Below, one piece after another: positions 36,640-45,700 of a DNA stretch of 64,000 bases (position 1 is the first letter of the stretch; each line of letters starts with the position of its first letter). The notes under the pieces are model-generated. The model had not been told where the DNA came from. It saw nothing but the letters and a program-made list of their open reading frames with translations, and searched no databases. A program made the position numbers and the translations under genes. The stretch comes from Acidobacteriota bacterium (GTDB lineage: Bacteria > Acidobacteriota > Blastocatellia > Pyrinomonadales > Pyrinomonadaceae): the NCBI GenBank assembly GCA_016716435.1, contig JADJWI010000003.1, positions 620,001 through 684,000 of the forward strand, read 5' to 3'.

Positions 36640-37073
36640 AGATCGAACTCAGGCCGATAAATGAGGAGAATTTCAGGCCGGTCATCGGGCTTGATGTCGG
36701 GCCGGGCCAGAATACGTTTGTTGCGACAAACGTCTTCTCGATCGCCGAGTCAAAGGTCTCGCCGTACCTCGAACCCCGGGCGATTTATGCAGACGACGGG
36801 CTTGTGGGTTTTACGCTCTACGGCCGCGACCCCGAGACCGGCAAATACTGGATCGTACGGCTGATGGTCGACGCCGCCCATCAGGGCAAAGGCTACGGCC
36901 GAGCCGCGGTGCTCGCGCTTATCGAAGAGCTTCGGGCAATGCCGGAATGCAGTGAGATTTTTTTGAGCCTTGTTCTTGATAACGCGGCCGCCGAAGGCCT
37001 TTACCAAAGCATCGGCTTCGCACGCACCGGCGAGATCGAGCATGGTGAGATCGTTATGAGATATGTGCTTTGA
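36636..37073 (+). CDS. GNAT N-acetyltransferase (diamine/BltD-like)
   Basis: A 145-residue GNAT. LMVDAAHQGKGYGRAAVLAL is the acetyl-CoA loop, and LSLVLDNAAAEGLYQSIGFA the C-terminal core. The start MKIELRPINEENFRPVIGLD resembles spermidine/diamine acetyltransferases, but the acceptor is a guess. It overlaps lspA by 4 bp (ATGA) and ends before a long heptamer repeat. Confidence 0.88.
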   Translation: MKIELRPINEENFRPVIGLDVGPGQNTFVATNVFSIAESKVSPYLEPRAIYADDGLVGFTLYGRDPETGKYWIVRLMVDAAHQGKGYGRAAVLALIEELRAMPECSEIFLSLVLDNAAAEGLYQSIGFARTGEIEHGEIVMRYVL

Positions 37074-37092
37074 GAAGCGAGAAGCGAGAATC

Positions 37093-37183
37093 AAGAAGCA
37101 AGAAGCAAGAAGCAAGAAGCAAGAAGCAAGAAGCAAGAAGCAAGAAGCAAGAAGCAAGAAGCAAGAAGCAAGAAGCAAGAAGC
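37093..37183. repeat. Perfect 7-bp microsatellite (AAGAAGC)13
   Basis: AAGAAGC is repeated 13 times without error over 91 bp, with degenerate copies on the left (GAAGCGAGAAGCGAG) and right (AAGAAGCTTGAGG). It sits between a GNAT gene and the four-helix-bundle gene. Confidence 0.95.
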
Positions 37184-37210
37184 TTGAGGTCTAAGAACTA
37201 GAATCGTTTT

Positions 37211-37567
37211 ATGCGTTCACGGAGTTTTGAAGACGTCGAAATCTGGAAAAAGTCGCACGCTTTCGTTTTGGAGGTCTATCGACAGACCGAAAGTTTTCCC
37301 AAGCACGAGATATATGGATTGACATCGCAGTCAAGAAGAGCGGCGGTATCAATACCCGCAAATTTTGCTGAGGGCTTCGGTAAGGCGACAAAGCCGGATA
37401 AGCTGCGCTTTTACAGTATGTCTCAAGGTTCGTTGGAAGAATGCCGATACTATCTTATTCTTGCAAACGATCTCGGTTACTGTGACACTTTTGTTTTGAG
37501 AACATTGATCGACGAAATTGGGAGAATGCTTGGAAGCTATATGCGAGCGATCAAAGCCGATATCTAA
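37211..37567 (+). CDS. Four-helix-bundle (S23/IVP) protein
   Basis: A 118-residue helical protein: FEDVEIWKKSHAFVLEVYRQ, LTSQSRRAAVSIPANFAEGF, GSLEECRYYLILANDLGYC and the closing helix are those of the 23S rRNA intervening-sequence-encoded protein family. Such genes occur inside 23S rRNA or alone at many chromosomal sites. Their function is not settled. Here it is flanked by complementary heptamer repeats, suggesting a mobile or repeat-associated unit. Confidence 0.9.
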   Translation: MRSRSFEDVEIWKKSHAFVLEVYRQTESFPKHEIYGLTSQSRRAAVSIPANFAEGFGKATKPDKLRFYSMSQGSLEECRYYLILANDLGYCDTFVLRTLIDEIGRMLGSYMRAIKADI

Positions 37568-37584
37568 GAATTGTGTTGTCCGAT

Positions 37585-37617
37585 GCTTCTGGCTACTTGC
37601 TTCTAGCTACCGGCTTC
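37585..37617. repeat. Complementary degenerate heptamer repeat downstream of the four-helix gene
   Basis: GCTTCTGGCTACTTGCTTCT and further TAGCTACCGGCTTC units are the reverse-complement style of the AAGAAGC array at 37093-37183. Together they enclose the four-helix-bundle gene. The repeat also overlaps the alternative upstream start codons of lgt. Confidence 0.65.
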
Positions 37618-37626
37618 AAACTCCAC

Positions 37627-38415
37627 ATGTATCCTGAGCTTTTCAGAATCGGCGATTTTCCGGTAACCAGCTACGGCATTTGGCTGGCGGCGGGTATGTT
37701 GATCGCGCTCTTTGCGGCTTCGCGGCTGGCGGCCCGCGATGGATTGCCGCGCGAACGCATATACGATCTCGGCCTCTGGACGCTGGTCGGCGGATTGCTT
37801 GGTTCTAAGATCTTGCTCTTTTTTGTCGAGGACAACGTACAGCTTTTCACGCTCGATTTCTTGCGTTCCGGCGGAGTTTATTATGGCGGGTTGATCGGCG
37901 GATTTTTGACGGTTGTATTCCTCATTCGCTTTTACAAGCTGCCGTTCTGGAAGGTCGCGGATGCTCTTGCGGCGGGACTCGCTCTCGGCCAGGCGTTCGG
38001 CCGGCAGGGCTGCTTTGCCGCCGGTTGCTGCTGGGGCAAGCCGACGACGAATTGGTGGGGCGTGCATTTTAGCGACAAGGGCCACGAATACACCGGCGTC
38101 CCGATCGCCGACAACGTCCACCTGCATCCGACGCAGCTCATTGAGAGCTTTACAATGCTGGCAGTCTTCGGCTTTCTCGTTTGGCTGCACCGCAACAAGA
38201 AATTTGACGGCCAGGTGCTCATCGCCTACGGCATCATTTATTCGATCTTCCGTTTCCTTATCGAATTCATCCGCGACGACCCGCGAGGCGAACTCTTTGG
38301 CCTGACGGCGATGACCGGCCTTTCAACCTCGCAGATCGTCAGCCTCGTCGTCGCCGCGGCGTCGATCGCATTCTTCGCCGTCCGCTACCGGCAGCGTCCG
38401 GAAACGGATCTGTAG
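37627..38415 (+). CDS. lgt: Prolipoprotein diacylglyceryl transferase
   Basis: A 262-residue membrane enzyme that attaches diacylglycerol to the lipobox cysteine, the first step of lipoprotein maturation. FPVTSYGIWLAAGMLIALFA, GGLIGGFLTVVF, GRQGCFAAGCCWGKPT and ELIEF-like FLIEFIRDDPRGE fit Lgt. Seven helices. The start is the ATG before YPELFRIGDF; an upstream GTG at 37573 lies in the flanking repeat. It works just before LspA in the same pathway. Confidence 0.95.
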   Translation: MYPELFRIGDFPVTSYGIWLAAGMLIALFAASRLAARDGLPRERIYDLGLWTLVGGLLGSKILLFFVEDNVQLFTLDFLRSGGVYYGGLIGGFLTVVFLIRFYKLPFWKVADALAAGLALGQAFGRQGCFAAGCCWGKPTTNWWGVHFSDKGHEYTGVPIADNVHLHPTQLIESFTMLAVFGFLVWLHRNKKFDGQVLIAYGIIYSIFRFLIEFIRDDPRGELFGLTAMTGLSTSQIVSLVVAAASIAFFAVRYRQRPETDL

Positions 38416-38418
38416 CCG

Positions 38419-38458
38419 TACCAATTTCCAATGACACAATTTACAATTCCCAATTCCG
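38419..38458. repeat. Degenerate AATTCCC/CAATTT repeat after lgt
   Basis: CAATTTCCAATGACACAATT and TACAATTCCCAATTCC are imperfect 8-9-mer iterations of the same general style as the atpA-atpG repeat. Confidence 0.5.
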
Positions 38459-38498
38459 GGCGCCGCATTGTCAATTGTTTAGAAACAAGAACTCCCCG

Positions 38499-39524
38499 AT
38501 GACCCAAACTGAGATAGAAAATAAGGAGGACAATTCCCTCGTGTTCTCGCCGGGTGCGGACGCCGCCGGCGTTCGGCTCGATGCGTATCTTGCGGCGCGG
38601 ATCGAGGGCTGGTCGCGTGCGCGGCTACAGCGGTTGATCACGGACGGCGATGTGCTGGTCAATGGGAAAGCGGTGAAGCCATCGTATAAGTTACACGAGG
38701 GCGAAGAGATAGATGTCGATCTGGTCGAAGCACCGGCGGCCGTTTTTGAGCCCGAGGACATCCCGCTCGATATCGTTTTTGAGGACGAGTATCTGGCCGT
38801 CATCAACAAGCCCGCCGGGATGGTCGTCCACCCCGGAGCCGGCAATGCGACCGGAACGCTTGCAAATGCGATCGCCTGGCACCTCAATTTGCAGAGGCCC
38901 GCGCGTGAGCAAGGGCGTATCGAGCTACTCGGCAGTGACGCCCTTAATGACGTGCGGGCCTCGGCAACGAATGACAGGGTCGGCATCGTTCACAGGCTCG
39001 ATAAAGACACTTCCGGCCTGATCGTCGTCGCCAAAGAGGAAGAGACGCATGAGGCTCTTTCCAACCAATTCCGTGACCGCCTCGTCGCCAAGCAATACGT
39101 CACGCTCGTCCACGGCAGCCCGCGTGAGAATATGGGCACGATCGACCGCCCGATGGCCCGCGACCGATGGCACCGCACGAAAATGACCGTCGCCGCCAAT
39201 GGCCGCAACGCCCTGACGATGTGGAAAGTGCGGCAGCGGTTCGAGAAATTCACGCTGCTTGAGGTCGAGATCAAGACCGGCCGCACGCACCAGATCCGCG
39301 TTCATCTCGCCTCGATCAATCACCCGGTCGTCGGCGACCCCACCTACAACGAGGGCCGCGACAACACCGTCAACGACGTCGATATCAAGAACGCCATCCG
39401 CACCCCCGGCCGCTTTTTTCTTCACGCCGAACGCCTCTTATTCACCCACCCCAAGACCGGCGAGCCGATGTCATTTCATTGCGAGATCCCGCAGGAATTG
39501 GCAGAATTGCTAGAATCGCTTTGA
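38499..39524 (+). CDS. rluD: RluD-family 23S rRNA pseudouridine synthase
   Basis: A 341-residue enzyme. S4 domain (LDAYLAARIEGWSRARLQRL, about residues 22-80) followed by the catalytic domain with VHRLDKDTSGLIVVAKEEET (catalytic Asp in HRLDKDTSG) and TGRTHQIRVHLASINHPVVG. RluD converts U1911, U1915 and U1917 of 23S rRNA; the assignment to RluD rather than RluC is by the S4 domain and gene context next to lgt/lspA. The start MTQTEIENK is chosen; an upstream TTG is less likely. Confidence 0.92.
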   Translation: MTQTEIENKEDNSLVFSPGADAAGVRLDAYLAARIEGWSRARLQRLITDGDVLVNGKAVKPSYKLHEGEEIDVDLVEAPAAVFEPEDIPLDIVFEDEYLAVINKPAGMVVHPGAGNATGTLANAIAWHLNLQRPAREQGRIELLGSDALNDVRASATNDRVGIVHRLDKDTSGLIVVAKEEETHEALSNQFRDRLVAKQYVTLVHGSPRENMGTIDRPMARDRWHRTKMTVAANGRNALTMWKVRQRFEKFTLLEVEIKTGRTHQIRVHLASINHPVVGDPTYNEGRDNTVNDVDIKNAIRTPGRFFLHAERLLFTHPKTGEPMSFHCEIPQELAELLESL

Positions 39525-39532
39525 CGGGGCAT

Positions 39533-39667
39533 TGTCACGACCGGACCGCAGGCGTCTGCGCCTGCCAGCGTCAAAAGGACGCTACCGCCCGTCAGCGTTG
39601 AGGGAACTAGGCCGTTATCACGGCCTTTGCACGCGGGGACGCGTGCGGTCCAGTCGTTGAGGTGATT
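39533..39667 (+). repeat. REP/BIME-type block, copy 1
   Basis: First direct copy; it ends in GAGGTGATT 7 bp before the transposase ATG at 39675, so it supplies the ribosome site. Confidence 0.85.
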
Positions 39668-39674
39668 TGATTTT

Positions 39675-40256
39675 ATGTACGACCCACGCGTTTGGCACAG
39701 CCGAGGCTACATTCCGCACATTGACCCCGGCGCATGCACACAGTTCATCACCTTCCGGCTTGCGGGTTCGATGCCGCAGGCGGTTTTAGCCCGCTGGCGG
39801 GAAGAACTCAAAAGAGGCGAGGTGACCGACGCCGGTTTTCGCAAGCGGATCGAGATCTATCTTGACCAGAACTACGGCGAGCGGTGGCTCGCGGATACGC
39901 GGATCGCGGGCCTTGTGCAAGATACGCTCCTAAACCTTGATGGAAAGCGCTACCGGCTGATCGCCTGGGTCATAATGCCGAATCATGTCCACATCTTGAT
40001 CGAAACGCTAGAAGGGAATTCGCTCTCGGATATAATGCAATCGATAAAGTCATATACGGCACATGAAGCGAACAAACTGCTCGGACGCAAAGGCAGCTTT
40101 TGGTTCAAGGAATACTTTGACCGCTACATCCGCGACGGGCGCCACTTTCAAGCGACCGTGCGTTATATTGAAGAAAATCCGGTCAAGGCTCGATTGTGCC
40201 AAAGGCCCGAAGACTGGAAATTCAGCAGTGCCTATTTTCGTAAGAGTAGTTTTTGA
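39675..40256 (+). CDS. REP-associated tyrosine transposase (RAYT)
   Basis: A 193-residue Y1 transposase of the IS200-like HUH superfamily. AWVIMPNHVHILIETLEGNS carries the HUH (His-Val-His) metal site; the SYTAHEANK tyrosine is the nicking residue. WFKEYFDRYIRDGRHFQATV and ENPVKARLCQRPEDWKFSSA are the usual RAYT C-terminal motifs. It is probably responsible for spreading the surrounding repeats. Its ribosome site lies in the upstream repeat. Confidence 0.93.
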   Translation: MYDPRVWHSRGYIPHIDPGACTQFITFRLAGSMPQAVLARWREELKRGEVTDAGFRKRIEIYLDQNYGERWLADTRIAGLVQDTLLNLDGKRYRLIAWVIMPNHVHILIETLEGNSLSDIMQSIKSYTAHEANKLLGRKGSFWFKEYFDRYIRDGRHFQATVRYIEENPVKARLCQRPEDWKFSSAYFRKSSF

Positions 40257-40309
40257 CCAGATAGTGCTGGGCTGTTGCTTTGAGTAGATCAGTGTTGTGA
40301 TTGGAACAA

Positions 40310-40444
40310 TGTCACGACTGGACCGCAGGCGTCTGCGCCTGCCAGCGTCAAAAGGACGCTACCGCCCGTCAGCGTTGAGGGAACTAGGCCGTTATCACGG
40401 CCTTTGCACGCGGGGACGCGTGCGGTCCAGTCAGTGAGGTGATT
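40310..40444 (+). repeat. REP/BIME-type block, copy 2
   Basis: Second direct copy; it ends in GAGGTGATT about 11 bp before the ATG of the hexosaminidase gene at 40453, so it supplies that gene's ribosome site too. Substitutions against copy 1 are ACCGG to ACTGG and CGTTG to CAGTG. Confidence 0.85.
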
Positions 40445-40452
40445 AATAAATT

Positions 40453-42738
40453 ATGAAACGCTTCTTTGTTGCTGTTGGTTTTCTGGTGTTATGTGTGCCG
40501 TTTGCTATGGCTCAGTCGGATGAGGTCAGTATCATTCCTCGTCCTGCCGATTATGAGCAGAAAGATGGAACTTTCGTGTTGAGTCGTCAGACTAAGATCG
40601 TTATTACGCGGCCGAGGTTTGAGCAGAACGCCAAGGTACTTCGTGATGAGATTTTTCGTCGTTACGGATTCAAACTTAGGATAACAACTAAACGGCAGAA
40701 ACGGGACTTTATTCTATTCGATCTTGTCGGGCAGGGTTACGCAGCACTCAGAGAAAAAGGCGAATACCATTTGGACATCGAACCCAAAGCAATAAAAGTG
40801 CTTGGGGGGCCTGAAGGCCAGTTTTATGGAATGCAGACACTGCTCCAACTTATATCTCCCGAAGCGGATAACAGCGCAAAAATTCAGGCAGCATTAATAT
40901 ACGACGCGCCCCGCTTCCGCTACCGCGGGATGCATCTTGATGTTGCGCGGCATTTTCAGCCGGTGGAGTTTGTTAAAAAGTTCATCGACCAGATGGCGCA
41001 GTATAAGTTCAATTATTTTCACTGGCATTTGACGGAGGATCAGGGTTGGCGGATCGAGATCAAGAAATATCCGCGGCTGACCGAGGTTGGCTCGCGGCGG
41101 CCGGAGACGATGGTCGACCGCAACTTCTCGCCCTACATCGGCGACGGCAAACCGCACGGCGGCTTTTACACGCAGGAGCAGATCAGGGAGGTGGTCGCCT
41201 ACGCCAAGGAGCGGCACATCACCGTCATCCCGGAGATCGAACTCCCCGGCCATGCCTCGGCGGCGCTGGCGGCGTATCCGCAGTTTGGCTGCAAGACCGA
41301 TTACGAATACAAGGTGCAGACGACCTGGGGCATTTTTAAGGAGGTCTTTTGCCCGACCGAAGAGACGTTCAAGTTTCTCGAGGACGTGCTCGACGAGACC
41401 ATCGCCCTGTTCCCCGATTCGCCCTACATCCACATCGGCGGCGACGAAGTGCTGAAGGATCATTGGAAGGAGTCGGCGTTCGTTCAGGAGCTCAAGAAAC
41501 GCGAAAACCTGAAAGACGAAAACGAGGTGCAGAGCTATTTCATCCGCCGCATCGAACGTCACCTAAGCAAACGCGGCAAGAAGATGATCGGCTGGGACGA
41601 GATACTCGAAGGCGGCCTGGCACCGAACGCGACCGTGATGAGCTGGCGCGGAATGCGCGGCGGCATCGAGGCGGCGAAGTCGAAACACGATGTGATAATG
41701 ACGCCGACCGATTTCGTTTATTTCGATTACGGCCAGGGCGACCCCGCATACGAACCGCTCAACATCGGCAGCTACGTTCCGCTTTCAAAGGTTTACAGCT
41801 TCGAACCGGTGCCGCCTGAACTCACCTCGGAAGAGGCAAAATACGTAATCGGCGGACAGGCGAACATCTGGACCGAGTATATGAAAACGGAGTCGCACGT
41901 CGAATACATGGCGTTCCCGCGAATGCTCGCGTTGAGCGAGGTGCTTTGGTCAAAAAAAGAGGACCGCGACTTCGCCGATTTTCAGCGTCGGCTAAATGCG
42001 ATCTTGCCGCGGCTTGATAAACAAGGCGTGAATTACCGCATCCCGGAACCCGGCGGCTTGCGGAATGTCGTTACGGAAAGCGAGCGTGTTTCGATCGAGC
42101 TACAGCCCGCGGCCGGAACTCGAGTGCATTACACCACGGACGGCACGACGCCCGACGAACGCTCGGCGGTTTATTCGCGGCCGATCGAGGTCCGGCTCGG
42201 CGAGGGCGAGGTGAAAACGCTGAGGACCATCGTCGTCAACGCCGCCGGCCGCAAGAGTGTCGTCTATGCCGCGACCATCGTCCGCGGGAAGATGCGCGAG
42301 CCAGATGTGACCACGGCGGCAAAGCCGGGACTGAACTACAGCCTGCTGGTGCCGAATGAAAACCCTGAGTTCAAGAGCTTCTCTCAAAGCGGCGAGACGC
42401 GTTCGACCGCACTAAACCAGTTCGCTCAGAGTGCAGACCTCAAGAAGCCCTTCACTCTGACCTATGAGGGCTATTTCCGCGTGCCTGAGGACGGCGTTTA
42501 TGAGTTTCAGGTCGATTCCACATGGGACGCGACCGTTGTGCTCGGCGATGGCAAGATCATCGACGATGCCGGAACACGCGACCGCAAGATCCGCTCGGCG
42601 ATCGTTCCGCTCAAGGCCGGGCTGCATAAGATGTCGATACGCTACAACCACCGCGGCGGCGATTCGTCGTTCCGCTTCCGCTGGGGCATAAAAGGCCGCG
42701 GCCTGACACAAGCCTGGGGCGGGGAGTTCGTGCATTAG
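40453..42738 (+). CDS. Beta-N-acetylhexosaminidase (GH20) with C-terminal PA14-like domain
   Basis: A 761-residue exported enzyme (signal peptide 1-21, ending AMAQ). GH20 N domain (about 24-150) and TIM barrel (about 155-510) with the catalytic pair in HIGGDEV (near residue 330) and HLTEDQGWRIEI. A chitobiase-like Fn3_assoc segment follows (VHYTTDGTTPDERSAVYSRP, about 550-620) and a PA14 domain (about 640-755, EGYFRVPEDGVYEFQVDSTW). It removes terminal GlcNAc or GalNAc from glycans. The first 450 bp are visibly less GC-rich than the rest. A GH92 mannosidase follows. Confidence 0.93.
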   Translation: MKRFFVAVGFLVLCVPFAMAQSDEVSIIPRPADYEQKDGTFVLSRQTKIVITRPRFEQNAKVLRDEIFRRYGFKLRITTKRQKRDFILFDLVGQGYAALREKGEYHLDIEPKAIKVLGGPEGQFYGMQTLLQLISPEADNSAKIQAALIYDAPRFRYRGMHLDVARHFQPVEFVKKFIDQMAQYKFNYFHWHLTEDQGWRIEIKKYPRLTEVGSRRPETMVDRNFSPYIGDGKPHGGFYTQEQIREVVAYAKERHITVIPEIELPGHASAALAAYPQFGCKTDYEYKVQTTWGIFKEVFCPTEETFKFLEDVLDETIALFPDSPYIHIGGDEVLKDHWKESAFVQELKKRENLKDENEVQSYFIRRIERHLSKRGKKMIGWDEILEGGLAPNATVMSWRGMRGGIEAAKSKHDVIMTPTDFVYFDYGQGDPAYEPLNIGSYVPLSKVYSFEPVPPELTSEEAKYVIGGQANIWTEYMKTESHVEYMAFPRMLALSEVLWSKKEDRDFADFQRRLNAILPRLDKQGVNYRIPEPGGLRNVVTESERVSIELQPAAGTRVHYTTDGTTPDERSAVYSRPIEVRLGEGEVKTLRTIVVNAAGRKSVVYAATIVRGKMREPDVTTAAKPGLNYSLLVPNENPEFKSFSQSGETRSTALNQFAQSADLKKPFTLTYEGYFRVPEDGVYEFQVDSTWDATVVLGDGKIIDDAGTRDRKIRSAIVPLKAGLHKMSIRYNHRGGDSSFRFRWGIKGRGLTQAWGGEFVH

Positions 42739-42786
42739 GAAAGAAGCCAGAAGTCAGAAGTCAGAAGCCAGAATCAGGAGTAGTTT
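42739..42786. repeat. Degenerate AGAAGTC repeat between GH20 and GH92
   Basis: AGAAGCCAGAAGTCAGAAGT and further CAGAAGCCAGAATC make a run of 7-mer iterations directly upstream of the GH92 start. Confidence 0.65.
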
Positions 42787-42787
42787 A

Positions 42788-45700
42788 ATGAGAAAATGCA
42801 GATGCTCGGAGAGCGCAAGGTTTTTGGACTTGAAACGAACTGGCCGCCTGCTTACGCTGGCGGTTCTGACACTGCTCGCCGCTCACGGCTTACTGCTCAC
42901 GGCCACGGCCCAAACGCGCGACTACACCCGCTGGGTCAATCCGTTTATCGGCACCGGCGGCCACGGGCATACTTTTCCCGGGGCGACGATGCCCTTCGGC
43001 ATGGTCCAGCTCTCGCCCGACACGCGCATCGACAACTGGGATGGCTCATCGGGCTACCACTACTCCGACGACATCATCTACGGCTTCTCACACACGCACC
43101 TGAGCGGAACGGGCATTCCTGATGGAGCTGATATCTTGTTCATGCCGACGGTCGGTGAACCTCAGTTCTTTGCGAAGGAAGGCGATAAATCGGTCAATGG
43201 CTACGCATCGAAATTCTCACATGGGAATGAAAAGGCGGAGCCGGGATACTACTCAGTTAAGTTGGATGACGATGGTATTCTCGCGGAGTTGACGGCTACG
43301 AAGCGGGTTGGATTTCATAGATATACGTTCACGGAATCCAGTGGGTCGGGAAATCTGATTCTCGATCTGAAATGGCGCGATAAGGTGCTTGGTTCGGAAT
43401 TGCGAATTGTCGGCAGAAATCGCTTAGAGGGATTTCGCCGATCAGAATCCTGGGCAAAAAATCAAACCACTTATTTTGTTGCGGAGTTCGCGGATCCCTT
43501 AGTTACGGCTCATATCCAAGATGCGGACGGACCTATCAAAGATTGGAAGTATGGTGGAGAGTTCCATTCTTCAGTCGGAAAGGATGTCAAAGCGGCCTTT
43601 TCGTTCCGCGAGGACAAGAAGCAGATTCTCATCAAGGTCGCGATCTCCTACGTCTCGATCGAAGGTGCGCGGAAGAATCTCGAAGCCGAGCTGCCGCATT
43701 GGGATTTTGATAAGGTGCGGGCGGATGCAAAGGCGGCGTGGAACAAGGAACTGTCGAAGATAGAGGTCTCGGGCGGGACGGACGAGCAGACGACGAATTT
43801 CTACACCGCTCTCTATCACACAATGATCCACCCGAACGTCTTCAATGACGTTGACGGCCGGTACAAGGGCCACGACGGGAAGGTGCATCAGCTACGGAGC
43901 GCGGACACTCCTGTCCGCATGAGCGTCGCCTCGACGCGAACAAGTGTGAATGATTCGAAGTCGTCGACGGGCAGCAGATCTCTCGCCGGAGGAACCGGCG
44001 ATGCGGACAAGAGTGTCCGCGCTCCGTCTGATCACTACACGGTCTTCTCACTTTGGGATACGTTTCGGGCGACGCATCCGCTTTATACGATCATTGACGA
44101 GCGGCGGACGGTCGATTACATCAATTCGTTCATCCGCATTTATGAACAAGGCGGGCGGCTGCCGGTTTGGGAGCTTTGGGGCGAAGAGACGGATACGATG
44201 ATCGGCTACCACTCGGTCTCGGTCATCGCCGACGCGATGGCAAAGGGCATTAAGGGCTTCGATTACGAAAAAGCGTACGAAGCCGCCAAGCACTCCGCCA
44301 ACCTGGACCACCACGGCCTCGCCGCCTACAAACGCCGCGGCTACATCTCCGCCGAGGATGATAACGAATCGGTCTCAAAGACTCTGGAGTACGCCTATAA
44401 CGATTGGTGCATTCTTCAGATGCAACATGCACTCAATGCTCAAGGCAAGTTTACTGATATTCCGCGGCAGTTTACCGATCCGCAGTTTTTTCGACGAGCC
44501 CGCTACTTCGAGAACTTATTCGATCGCGAGACCGGCTTCATGCGCCCGAAACGCAACGGCGGATTTATCGAGCCGTTTGCGCCGAACGAGGTTACGTTTC
44601 ACTTTACCGAGGGCAATTCGTGGCAGTACTCGTTCTTCGTGCCACACGACGTTCCGCGGCTTATGGAACTAATGGGCGGCCGCGAAAAGTTTGCGGCCAA
44701 GCTCGATGAGCTTTTCACCACCGACCAAAAACTAGCCGGCCGCTTCCAGCCGGACATCACCGGCCTGATCGGGCAGTACGCCCACGGCAACGAACCGTCG
44801 CATCACATTCCGTACCTTTACAACTACGCCGGCCAGCCGTGGAAGACGCAGGCCTACGTCCGCCGAATAATGGACGAGTTTTACAAGAATGCGCCCGATG
44901 GCCTGATCGGCAATGAGGACGCAGGCCAGATGTCGGCGTGGTACATTCTCTCAGCTGCGGGATTCTACCCCGTCGCTCCGGGGGCCCCGCACTACGACAT
45001 CGGCTCGCCGCTATTTCCGCAGATGAAGTTCAACCTCGAAAACGGAAAGACCTTCACGATAACTGCGAAGAACAGTTCACCGGCGAACGTTTATGTGCAG
45101 GCCGTCACGCTAAATGGCAAGCCTCTTCGGCAGGCGTTTCTGGCACACTCGGACCTACTTGCGGGCGGCACGTTGGAATTCGAAATGGGCCCGAAACCAA
45201 AAACCGGACTCTTTCCCCAATCGCTGCAGCATCGTTCCCCTGAGATCGTAGCCGTACCGAACATTACCGCTGACCGCGTCTTTCGCGATCAAACGACCGT
45301 CACGATGAGCACTATCACCGCCGGAGCGAAGATCTACTACACTCTCGACGGCACCGAGCCTTCGGCTCGATCGACGCTGTACACCTCCCCGTTTACGCTG
45401 AGCGAAACTTCGACCATCAGGGCGATAGCGATCAGTAATCGAGTTCAAAGCTTTCCGGTCGAGGCCTCGGTTCTAAAACGCACGAATGATTGGACGGTCA
45501 CGCTCGCTTCGCCTTTCAGCACGCAGTACACGGGCGGCGGTGATGATGCGATGGTCGATGGGCTTCGCGGGACGCGCAACTTTGCGAGCGGCGAGTGGCA
45601 GGGTTATCAGGGCAAGGTGCTTGAGGCCGTTATCGACCTTAAGGAGCAGCGGCGGGTCATGGAGGTCGGCGGCTCTTTCCTGCAGACAACGCGGTCGTGG

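Larger units (their letters stand above)
39533..40444. mobile_element. RAYT unit: transposase gene between two 135-bp direct repeats
   Basis: Two nearly identical 135-bp blocks (39533-39667 and 40310-40444) flank a tyrosine transposase gene in direct orientation. They differ at only a few positions. Each block contains nested palindromes (GCAGGCG/CGCCTGC; CAGCGTC/GACGCT; AGGCCG/CGGCCT; CACGCG/CGCGTG) closed by the outer arms TGGACCGCA and TGCGGTCCA. This matches REP/BIME-type elements with their RAYT. Confidence 0.88.

Noticed and set aside
37093..37183. CRISPR array
   Set aside because: The units are 7 bp with no spacers and no cas gene is near; it is a microsatellite.
39533..40444. Composite insertion sequence with long terminal repeats
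   Set aside because: The transposase is the RAYT (HUH Y1) type and the flanks are nested-palindrome REP-type blocks; no DDE transposase or target duplication is visible.
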